Source of the DNA: Stenotrophomonas maltophilia
Lineage (GTDB): Bacteria > Pseudomonadota > Gammaproteobacteria > Xanthomonadales > Xanthomonadaceae
Direction of reading: 5' to 3'
NCBI GenBank assembly: GCA_002364755.1
Contig: DEZI01000003.1
Location: 119,131 to 183,130 of the forward strand
Length of the DNA: 64,000 bases
The position numbers and the translations under genes are program-made. This document shows positions 15,909 to 22,845 of the stretch, in pieces (the first letter of the stretch is position 1; each line of letters starts with the position of its first letter). The notes under the pieces are model-generated. The model had not been told where the DNA came from, searched no databases, and was given only the letters and a program-made list of their open reading frames with translations.

Positions 15909-17398
15909 ACCCGATCCCGCATCCCACTCTCCGCCGGTCCGGGCGCGCGCTGCTGGTTTCAGCGCTGGCCCTGGCCCTGGCTGCCTGCGCCAGCAGCCGT
16001 GGCCTGAACCCGCAGGGCCACGTGCTCGACGTGGACAGCCTGCACAGCGAGCGCACGCTGGCAGACAGCGACCTGAGCGCCACCGGCTTCCCGGCCCAGG
16101 ACTGGTGGAAGGCGCTGGGCGATCCCCAGCTCGACGCTCTCATCAGTGAAGGCCTGGCCGGCCACCCGAGCCTGGACGCGGCCGATGCGCGCCTGCGCCA
16201 GGCCCAGTCGCAGGTCGGCACCCGCCGTGCCGAGCGCCTGCCCAGCCTGTCGGTGTCCGGTGGCTACACCGGCCTGCGCCTGCCCGAATCCATGCTCGGT
16301 GACGAGCTGGGCGGCCGCTACGGCGGCAGCAGCCAGGTCGCCTTCAACTTCAGCTACGGCGTTGACCTGTGGGGCGGCAAGCGCGCCGCCTGGGAAGCCG
16401 CCGTTGACGGCGCCCATGCCGCCACCGTGGATGCGCAGGCTGCACGCCTGAACCTGTCCGCCGGTATTGCCCAGGCCTACACCGAGCTGGCCTATGCCTG
16501 GCAGCTCAACGACGTGGCCGAGCAGGAACTGACGCGCTCGCAGAAGTCGCTGGAACTGACCCGCCAGCGCCGCAGCGCCGGCATCGACAGCGACCTGCAG
16601 GTGCGCCAGTCCGAAGCCCGCGTGCCGGCCGCGCAGCAGCAGCTGCTCGCCGCGCAGCAGCGCATCGACGCCGCCCGCACCGCACTGGCCGCGCTGGTCG
16701 GCAAGGGCCCGGACCGTGGCCTGTCGATCGAACGCCCGCAGGCGCTGAACCCGCTGGCCCTGCAGCTGCCGGGCGTGCTGCCCAGCGAACTGCTCGGCCG
16801 TCGTCCGGACATCGTCGCCGCGCGCTGGCGCGTGGAAGCAGCCGAAAAGCAGATCAAGGTCGCCAAGACCAAGTTCTACCCGAGCTTCAACCTGACCGCG
16901 CTGGCCGGCGTGGTCGCCCCGAATGTGGGCGACCTGCTGAAGAGCAGCTCCACCTTCGCCTACATCGGTCCGGCGCTGAGCCTGCCGATCTTCGAAGGCG
17001 GCAAGCTGCGCGCCAACCTCGACAACACCGACGCGCAGTACGACCTGGCGGTGGCCAACTACAACCAGTCCGTGCTGGACGCGCTGCGCGACGTGGCCGA
17101 CCAGGTCAACGGGGTGCGTTCGCTGGCCCAGCAGGCGCAGGCGCAGCAGCAGGCGGTGGACACCGCCCACGCGGCCTTCGACCTGGCCCAGCAGCGTTAC
17201 CGCGCCGGCATCGGCAGCTATCTGGACGTGCTCAGCGCGCAGTCCATCCTGCTGCAGTCGCAGCAGCAGCTGGCCGGCCTGCAGTCGCAGCAGGTGCAGA
17301 CCTCGGTGCGCCTGAGCAAGGCATTGGGCGGTGGTTTCCAGCCCAGTGACGCCGACGCCGCACCGATCGCCTCCCATTCCGATTCCTCGCATTCCTGA
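15905..17398 (+). CDS. emrC: Outer-membrane efflux lipoprotein EmrC (NodT/TolC family)
   Basis: The outer-membrane channel of the tripartite pump. The 497-residue precursor has a lipoprotein signal ending LALAACAS, so Cys is the probable lipidated residue. Two OEP repeats with long coiled-coil helices follow, containing the family motifs DWWKALGDPQLD, GRRPDIVAARWRVEAAEKQI and RYRAGIGSYLDVLSAQ. E. coli emrAB relies on TolC from elsewhere; an operon-encoded channel is typical of Stenotrophomonas emrCAB. It is coupled to emrR by ATGA. Confidence 0.92.
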   Translation: MNPIPHPTLRRSGRALLVSALALALAACASSRGLNPQGHVLDVDSLHSERTLADSDLSATGFPAQDWWKALGDPQLDALISEGLAGHPSLDAADARLRQAQSQVGTRRAERLPSLSVSGGYTGLRLPESMLGDELGGRYGGSSQVAFNFSYGVDLWGGKRAAWEAAVDGAHAATVDAQAARLNLSAGIAQAYTELAYAWQLNDVAEQELTRSQKSLELTRQRRSAGIDSDLQVRQSEARVPAAQQQLLAAQQRIDAARTALAALVGKGPDRGLSIERPQALNPLALQLPGVLPSELLGRRPDIVAARWRVEAAEKQIKVAKTKFYPSFNLTALAGVVAPNVGDLLKSSSTFAYIGPALSLPIFEGGKLRANLDNTDAQYDLAVANYNQSVLDALRDVADQVNGVRSLAQQAQAQQQAVDTAHAAFDLAQQRYRAGIGSYLDVLSAQSILLQSQQQLAGLQSQQVQTSVRLSKALGGGFQPSDADAAPIASHSDSSHS

Positions 17399-17409
17399 AG
17401 ACCCACGCC

Positions 17410-18588
17410 ATGAGCCAGACCCAAGACACCGCGGCCCCGGCCGCTCCCAACCGCCGCGGCAAGCTGCTGCGCGGCCTGTTCGTCATCGTCGTGCTGCTGC
17501 TTGCCGCACTGGCGCTGTGGTACTTCATGTTCGGCCGTTGGTTCGAAGAGACCGACGATGCCTACGTGCAGGGCAACCAGGTGCAGATCACCCCGCTGGT
17601 GGCCGGCACCGTGGTCGCCATCAACGTCGATGACGGCATGCGCGTCGAGCGTGGCCAGCTGCTGGTGCAGCTGGACCCGGCCGATACCTCCGTGGCGCTG
17701 CAGCAGGCCGAAGCCAACCTGGCCAAGACCGTGCGCCAGACCCGCGGCCTGTACCGCAGCGTGGAGGGCGCGCAGGCTGACCTGAACGCCCGCCAGGTGA
17801 GCCTGAAGCGCGTGCGCGAAGACTTCGCCCGCCGCAAGGATCTGGCCGCCACAGGCGCCATCTCCAACGAAGAACTGGCCCACGCCCGCGATGAGCTGGC
17901 CGCAGCCGAAGCCGCCGTGGCCGGTTCGCGCGAGACCGTCGAGCGCAACCGCGCGCTGGTCGATGACACGGTCATCGCCACCCAGCCGGACGTGCTGGCC
18001 GCCGCCGCACAGCTGCGCCAGGCCTTCCTCAACAATGCCCGCGCCGGCATCGTCGCGCCGGTCACCGGTTATGTCGCCCGTCGTTCGGTGCAGGTTGGCC
18101 AGCGCGTGCAGCCGGGCAATGCCCTGATGGCCGTGGTGCCGACCGAGCAGATGTGGGTGGAAGCCAACTTCAAGGAAACCCAGCTGCGCCACATGCGCCT
18201 GGGCCAGGAAGTGGAACTGAAGTCGGACCTGTACGCCGGTGACGTGAAGTACAAGGGCCGCATCCAGAGCCTGGGCCTAGGCACCGGTTCGGCGTTCTCG
18301 CTGCTGCCGGCGCAGAACGCCAGCGGCAACTGGATCAAGATCGTGCAGCGCGTGCCGGTGCGCATCGCCATCGATGCCAAGCAGCTGGCCGAACACCCGC
18401 TGCGCATCGGCCTGTCGATGAAGGCCGAAGTGAGCCTGCGCGACCAGAAGGGCGAAGTGCTGCCGACCGCCGCCGCCAAGGGCACGGTGTTCGACACCGA
18501 TGTGTATGCCAAGCAGCTGCATGATGCCGACGAGGTGATCCACACGATCATCGAAGGCAACCTGCCGCAGCAGGCCAACGCGGGCTGA
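17410..18588 (+). CDS. emrA: Periplasmic adaptor EmrA of the emr efflux pump
   Basis: A membrane-fusion protein of 392 residues that links EmrB to the outer-membrane channel. One N-terminal transmembrane anchor (GLFVIVVLLLAALALWYFM) precedes a split lipoyl domain (DDAYVQGNQVQITPLVAGTV and GIVAPVTGYVARRSVQVGQR) around a long alpha-helical hairpin. The VPTEQMWVEANFKETQL motif is characteristic of EmrA. It follows emrC after 11 bases. Confidence 0.95.
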   Translation: MSQTQDTAAPAAPNRRGKLLRGLFVIVVLLLAALALWYFMFGRWFEETDDAYVQGNQVQITPLVAGTVVAINVDDGMRVERGQLLVQLDPADTSVALQQAEANLAKTVRQTRGLYRSVEGAQADLNARQVSLKRVREDFARRKDLAATGAISNEELAHARDELAAAEAAVAGSRETVERNRALVDDTVIATQPDVLAAAAQLRQAFLNNARAGIVAPVTGYVARRSVQVGQRVQPGNALMAVVPTEQMWVEANFKETQLRHMRLGQEVELKSDLYAGDVKYKGRIQSLGLGTGSAFSLLPAQNASGNWIKIVQRVPVRIAIDAKQLAEHPLRIGLSMKAEVSLRDQKGEVLPTAAAKGTVFDTDVYAKQLHDADEVIHTIIEGNLPQQANAG

Positions 18589-18595
18589 GGTCGAC

Positions 18596-20182
18596 ATGTC
18601 CGCACAAGCTCCAGCGGCGCCCGGCACTCCGGGCGCACCGGCGGCGCCGGGTGCGGCCTCCGGGTTCCTGCCGCCCAGCGTGGCCCTGTGCACCGTCGGC
18701 CTGGCGATGGCCTCGTTCATGCAGGTGCTCGACACCACCATCGCCAACGTCTCGCTGCCGACCATCGCCGGTAACCTCGGCGCCAGTTCGCAGCAGGCGA
18801 CCTGGGTCATCACCTCGTTCGCGGTCAGCACGGCCATCGCGCTGCCGCTGACCGGCTGGCTCAGCCGCCGCTTCGGCGAACGCAAGCTGTTCATCTGGGC
18901 CACGTTGGCCTTCGTCATCACCTCGCTGCTGTGCGGCCTTGCGCAGAGCATGGGCATGCTGGTGGTGTCGCGTGCGCTGCAGGGCTTCGTGGCCGGTCCG
19001 ATGTACCCGATCACCCAGTCGCTGCTGGTGTCGATCTACCCACGCGAGAAACGAGGGCAGGCGCTGGCGCTGCTGGCGATGATCACCGTGGTGGCGCCGA
19101 TCTGCGGGCCCATCCTTGGCGGTTGGATCACCGACAACTACAGCTGGGAATGGATCTTCCTGATCAACGTGCCGTTGGGCATCTTCGCCGCGCTGGTGGT
19201 GGGCAACCAGCTGAAGGGACGCCCGGAGCAGATTGAAAAGCCGAAGATGGACTACGTCGGCCTGATCACCCTGGTGATCGGCGTGGGCGCGCTGCAGCTG
19301 GTGCTCGACCTGGGCAACGACGAAGACTGGTTCTCCTCGACCAGGATCGTGGTGCTGGCCTGCGTTGCCGTGGTGGCGCTGGCGGTGTTCCTGATCTGGG
19401 AACTGACCGACAAGGATCCGATCGTCGACCTGAAGCTGTTCCGCCACCGTAATTTCCGCGCCGGTACGCTGGCGATGGTGGTGGCCTATGCGGCGTTCTT
19501 CAGCGTGTCGCTGCTGATCCCGCAGTGGCTGCAGCGTGACATGGGCTACACCGCCATCTGGGCGGGCCTGGCAACGGCGCCGATCGGCATCCTGCCGGTG
19601 ATCATGACGCCGTTCGTGGGCAAGTACGCCTCGCGCTTCGACATGCGCATGATCGCTTCGTTCGCATTCGTGTTCCTGTCGTTCACCAGCTTCATGCGCT
19701 CGGACTTCAACCTGCAGGTGGACTACGCACACGTGGCCGGCGTGCAGCTGATCATGGGTATTGGCGTGGCGCTGTTCTTCATGCCGGTGCTGCAGATCCT
19801 GCTGTCGGACCTGGACGGTCGCGAGATCGCCGCAGGTTCAGGCCTGGCCACGTTCCTGCGTACGCTGGGCGGCAGCTTCGCTGCATCGCTGACCACCTGG
19901 CTGTGGGCACGCCGTACCCAGGTGCACCATGCCGATTTGACCGAACACATCTCGGCCTACCAGCCGGGCATGCAGGACCAGGTGGCGGCGATGGGGCAGG
20001 GCAACCTGCAGAACGGTGCAGCGGTGCTCAACAACATGATCAACCACCAGGCATCGCAGATGGCGTTCAACGACATCTTCTACCTGCTGGGCTGGACGTT
20101 CCTGGCGATCATCGCGTTCCTGTGGCTGGCCAAGCCGCCGTTCGGTGCCGGTGCCGGTGCGGCGTCTGCCGGCGGGCATTGA
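18596..20182 (+). CDS. emrB: DHA2-family drug:proton antiporter EmrB
   Basis: The inner-membrane pump, 528 residues with about 14 transmembrane segments. DHA2 signatures include VLDTTIANVSLPTIAGNLG in helix 1, GWLSRRFGERKLF in loop 2-3 and RALQGFVAGPMYPITQSLL in helix 4. The N-terminus carries an unusual Ala/Pro/Gly-rich cytoplasmic lead of about 20 residues. The S. maltophilia EmrCAB pump is known to export hydrophobic compounds such as CCCP and nalidixic acid; specificity here is inferred from that. The operon ends with an intrinsic terminator at 20205. Confidence 0.95.
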   Translation: MSAQAPAAPGTPGAPAAPGAASGFLPPSVALCTVGLAMASFMQVLDTTIANVSLPTIAGNLGASSQQATWVITSFAVSTAIALPLTGWLSRRFGERKLFIWATLAFVITSLLCGLAQSMGMLVVSRALQGFVAGPMYPITQSLLVSIYPREKRGQALALLAMITVVAPICGPILGGWITDNYSWEWIFLINVPLGIFAALVVGNQLKGRPEQIEKPKMDYVGLITLVIGVGALQLVLDLGNDEDWFSSTRIVVLACVAVVALAVFLIWELTDKDPIVDLKLFRHRNFRAGTLAMVVAYAAFFSVSLLIPQWLQRDMGYTAIWAGLATAPIGILPVIMTPFVGKYASRFDMRMIASFAFVFLSFTSFMRSDFNLQVDYAHVAGVQLIMGIGVALFFMPVLQILLSDLDGREIAAGSGLATFLRTLGGSFAASLTTWLWARRTQVHHADLTEHISAYQPGMQDQVAAMGQGNLQNGAAVLNNMINHQASQMAFNDIFYLLGWTFLAIIAFLWLAKPPFGAGAGAASAGGH

Positions 20183-20204
20183 TCGATCGTCGTGGATGAA
20201 AAAC

Positions 20205-20232
20205 AAAAAACCCGCCGGAAGGCGGGGTTTTT
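20205..20232 (+). terminator. Terminator of the emr operon
   Basis: A-rich run, then CCCGCC-GGAA-GGCGGG, then a T run. It lies 29 bases after the emrB stop. Confidence 0.9.
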
Positions 20233-20242
20233 GTTTGTGGCG

Positions 20243-20346
20243 CATCCACGCATGGCGTGGATCTACTGCGGGTTCCGAACGCCGGACATGAAAAAACCCA
20301 CCTTCGCGGGTTTGATCGTCCAGTAGATCCACGCCATGCGTGGATG
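20243..20346. repeat. Inverted SMAG pair around a terminator copy
   Basis: Two GTAGATCCACGCC-type palindromes (20243-20266 minus, 20323-20346 plus) bracket a copy of the tRNA-Leu terminator at 20291-20313. The stretch 20271-20313 repeats 20364-20406 almost base for base (CGAACGCCGGACATGAAAAA and the following hairpin), which points to an old duplication of the tRNA 3' flank. Confidence 0.85.
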
Positions 20347-20383
20347 CGCCCCGCACGCGCGTAGTTCCCGAACGCCGGACATG

Positions 20384-20406
20384 AAAAAACCCGCTTTCGC
20401 GGGTTT
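20384..20406 (-). terminator. Terminator of the first tRNA-Leu gene
   Basis: On the minus strand, AAACCCGC-GAAA-GCGGGTTT followed by a T run, 17 bases past the encoded CCA of the tRNA. Confidence 0.88.
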
Positions 20407-20423
20407 CATCATTTGCTGAGTCA

Positions 20424-20510
20424 TGGTGCCCAGGAGAGGACTCGAACCTCCACGAAGTTGCCCCCGCTAGCACCTGAAGCTAGTGCGTCTACCAATTCCG
20501 CCACCTGGGC
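20424..20510 (-). tRNA. tRNA-Leu(CAG), copy 1
   Basis: An 87-base class II tRNA with encoded CCA. The acceptor stem is GCCCAGG/CCTGGGC, the anticodon stem CTAGC/GCTAG holds the loop TTCAGGT (anticodon CAG), a 15-base variable region is present, and the T-loop is TTCGAGT. CTG, which it reads, is the dominant Leu codon in this window. Confidence 0.97.
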
Positions 20511-20524
20511 GACTCAGGAGACGA

Positions 20525-20553
20525 ATTATGGGGAACGACTGAGGCTGTGTCAA
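20525..20553 (-). promoter_or_regulatory. Sigma-70 promoter of tRNA-Leu copy 1
   Basis: On the minus strand TTGACA, a 17-base spacer, CATAAT. This is a near-consensus promoter, and the same layout precedes the other two tRNA-Leu genes. Confidence 0.85.
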
Positions 20554-20560
20554 CAACATT

Positions 20561-21460
20561 TCACGCTTTTTTCTGCGGCGGTACGCCGAGGTGCTGCAGC
20601 AGGCTGCGCATCGCCGGTGACAGCCGCGTCCAGTCGGCAAAGCACGCGCACAGGCGACGCTGCGCCCAGGCATCGGCGAGTGGCATTGCAACGGTGTGCG
20701 TGCTGCGTCGATGCTGGCGCGCGATCGTCTTCGGCACGATGCCCACGCCGATGCCATGGCCGACCATCGTGCACAGCCCTTCGAAGGTTTTCATGCGGAT
20801 GCGCAGATCGAGCCGGCGTCCTGCCTCGCCTGCGAGTTCCTCCACGTAGGTCTGCAATGCATTGCCGTCGGCCAGCGCGACGAAGGTCTCGCCCAGCACG
20901 TCAACGAAGTCGAGCGTGCGTCGCGATGCGAAGCGGTGGCTGGCGGGCAGCAGCATCACCAGCGGGTCTTCGGACACCACGTGCCGCTGCAGGCCGTCGG
21001 CCGGAACGGCGTCGCTGATGATGCCTGCCTCGGCCTGGCCAGCGGCGAGCGCGCGCACGACGTCGGTGCTGGTGCGTTCGTGCAGTTCCACGTGCAGGCG
21101 CGGCCGCTGCGCCAGCCAGGGCGCCAGCCGCGAGGGCAGGTAGTTGGTCAGCGCCGCGGTGTTGGCATACAGATGCAGGGTGCCGCGCGCACCGTGGGCG
21201 AAGGCGTCCATCTCGCCGCGCAGCTGTGCCTGCTGCTGCAGGATCAGCCGTGCATGGTGGGCGAGGGCGGCGCCGGCTTCGGTCAGGCTGACCCCGCGCG
21301 GATGCCGGTTCAACAGTGCCGCGCCGGCATCGGCTTCGATCGCGCGCAGGCGTTCGCTGGCCGAGCCCAGTGCCAGATTGGCCAGCGCGGCGCCGGCGGT
21401 GATGCTGCCGGCGTCGGCCACGGCCAGGAACAGGCGCAGGTCGGCGATGTCCATCCGCAT
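20561..21460 (-). CDS. LysR-family transcription regulator
   Basis: A 299-residue LysR protein with the N-terminal winged helix (DIADLRLFLAVADAGSITAG, then AIEADAGAALLNRHPRGVSLTEAG) and a periplasmic-binding-like effector domain. It is divergent from the TauE/SafE permease gene at 21557, its most likely target. The start could be ATG 21460 or 21454. The gene pair sits exactly between two identical tRNA-Leu genes. Confidence 0.88.
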   Translation of the reverse strand: MRMDIADLRLFLAVADAGSITAGAALANLALGSASERLRAIEADAGAALLNRHPRGVSLTEAGAALAHHARLILQQQAQLRGEMDAFAHGARGTLHLYANTAALTNYLPSRLAPWLAQRPRLHVELHERTSTDVVRALAAGQAEAGIISDAVPADGLQRHVVSEDPLVMLLPASHRFASRRTLDFVDVLGETFVALADGNALQTYVEELAGEAGRRLDLRIRMKTFEGLCTMVGHGIGVGIVPKTIARQHRRSTHTVAMPLADAWAQRRLCACFADWTRLSPAMRSLLQHLGVPPQKKA

Positions 21461-21556
21461 AGCTGGTACCCCGGTCGGGCCTGACTTCGGCTGATCCGAA
21501 GGCTGTGGCGGCAAGACCGCATTGTGCGCCCGTGTCGCGCCCGTTCCAATGGCGGC

Positions 21557-22303
21557 ATGAACGAGGCGATGTACTTCTATGGGTTGCTGGTGGTGGTGTT
21601 CGTGCTGGCCGGCGTGGTCAAGGGCGTGACCGGCATGGGCCTGCCGACGGTGGCGATGGGCCTGCTCGGCGGTGCACTGTCGCCGGTGGCGGCGGCCTCG
21701 ATGCTGTTCATTCCCACCTTCGTCACCAACGCGTGGCAGCTGCTGTCCGGTCCTTCGCTGGGCCCTACCGTGCGGCGGCTGTGGCCGATGATGCTGGCAG
21801 TGGTGGTGGTGACGCTGGGTTCGGCTGCGCTGCTGGTACGGGTGGACCGCACCTGGTCGCGGGTGGCCTTGGGCGTGGCGCTGGTGGTGTATGCGCTGTA
21901 CGCGCTGGTGGCGCCGGTGTTCCGCGTGCCGCAGCGGCGCGAACGCTGGCTGGGGCCGCTGGTTGGTGCGATATCCGGCATGGTCACCGGCGGCACCGGT
22001 GTGTTCGTGATGCCTGCGGTACCGTACCTGCAGTCGCTGGGCATGCAGCGCGAGGAGCTGGTGCAGGCGCTGGGCCTGGCGTTCACCGTGTCGACCATTT
22101 CCTTGAGCACCGGCTTGGTGATCAACGGTGCGTTTGGTGTGCAGCAGCTGGGGCTGAGTGCGTTGGCAGTTGTGCCGGCGCTGCTGGGCATGTGGCTGGG
22201 GCAGGTGATCCGCCAGCGCATCAGCGCACGGGTGTTCCGCGCGTGCTTCCTTGGCTTCCTGCTGCTGCTCGGGCTGGAGCTGATTCTGCGGCCGTTGTTC
22301 TGA
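21557..22303 (+). CDS. TauE/SafE-family permease
   Basis: About 248 residues with seven or eight transmembrane segments. The family signatures GVVKGVTGMGLPTVAMGLLG near the N-terminus and GMVTGGTGVFVMPAVPYL at the start of the second half are present. TauE/SafE proteins are thought to export sulfite or other small organic acids, but the substrate is unknown here. I took the ATG at 21557; 21569 is also possible. It is probably controlled by the divergent LysR gene. Confidence 0.85.
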   Translation: MNEAMYFYGLLVVVFVLAGVVKGVTGMGLPTVAMGLLGGALSPVAAASMLFIPTFVTNAWQLLSGPSLGPTVRRLWPMMLAVVVVTLGSAALLVRVDRTWSRVALGVALVVYALYALVAPVFRVPQRRERWLGPLVGAISGMVTGGTGVFVMPAVPYLQSLGMQREELVQALGLAFTVSTISLSTGLVINGAFGVQQLGLSALAVVPALLGMWLGQVIRQRISARVFRACFLGFLLLLGLELILRPLF

Positions 22304-22347
22304 AGGGCGTCCGCCGCCGGCGCCACAAACGCTCAAATCGCAGGCAA

Positions 22348-22376
22348 GAAAAAACCCGCTTGCGCGGGTTGTTTTC
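22348..22376. terminator. Bidirectional terminator between the permease and tRNA-Leu copy 2
   Basis: AACCCGC-TTGC-GCGGGTT with an A run on the left and a T-rich run on the right. It can serve the plus-strand permease gene and the minus-strand tRNA. Confidence 0.85.
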
Positions 22377-22386
22377 TTTCTCGACA

Positions 22387-22473
22387 TGGTGCCCAGGAGA
22401 GGACTCGAACCTCCACGAAGTTGCCCCCGCTAGCACCTGAAGCTAGTGCGTCTACCAATTCCGCCACCTGGGC
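22387..22473 (-). tRNA. tRNA-Leu(CAG), copy 2
   Basis: Identical over 87 bases to copy 1 at 20424-20510, including the encoded CCA and anticodon loop TTCAGGT. It has its own promoter and terminator. Confidence 0.97.
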
Positions 22474-22486
22474 GTCGAGGAGCGAG

Positions 22487-22515
22487 ATTATGGGGTGCTG
22501 CTACCGGGGTGTCAA
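22487..22515 (-). promoter_or_regulatory. Sigma-70 promoter of tRNA-Leu copy 2
   Basis: On the minus strand TTGACA, a 17-base spacer, CATAAT. Confidence 0.85.
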
Positions 22516-22540
22516 CACTTCTCGAAAACAATCTCACTTG

Positions 22541-22579
22541 GGGGTCAAAGCCCTTTCCTCTGGGAAGGGATCCGACCCC
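22541..22579. repeat. GGGGTC/GACCCC palindrome
   Basis: One copy of the second palindrome family, with outer arms GGGGTC/GACCCC and inner stem CCCTTTCC/GGGAAGGG, between two tRNA genes. Confidence 0.75.
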
Positions 22580-22595
22580 GTTGCTGGATGACAGG

Positions 22596-22629
22596 CAAAA
22601 AAAATCCCCGCCGAGGCGAGGAGTTTTTT
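22596..22629 (-). terminator. Terminator of tRNA-Leu copy 3
   Basis: On the minus strand a GC stem (CTCGCC/GGCGGG with a small irregularity) followed by eight Ts, just after the tRNA. Confidence 0.75.
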
Positions 22630-22632
22630 CGT

Positions 22633-22717
<85 letters not shown>

Positions 22718-22731
22718 GTTCCAGAGGCGCA

Positions 22732-22760
22732 ATTGTGAAGATGAATCGGCGGGCTGTCAA
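22732..22760 (-). promoter_or_regulatory. Sigma-70 promoter of tRNA-Leu copy 3
   Basis: On the minus strand TTGACA, a 17-base spacer, CACAAT. Confidence 0.8.
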
Positions 22761-22845
22761 CGATTTCCAACAAATATTTCACGCAATGCTTCCAAAGCCG
22801 CCTCTGACCCGCTCTGCACGCCTGCAACGGCTACCATGTAGGGCG

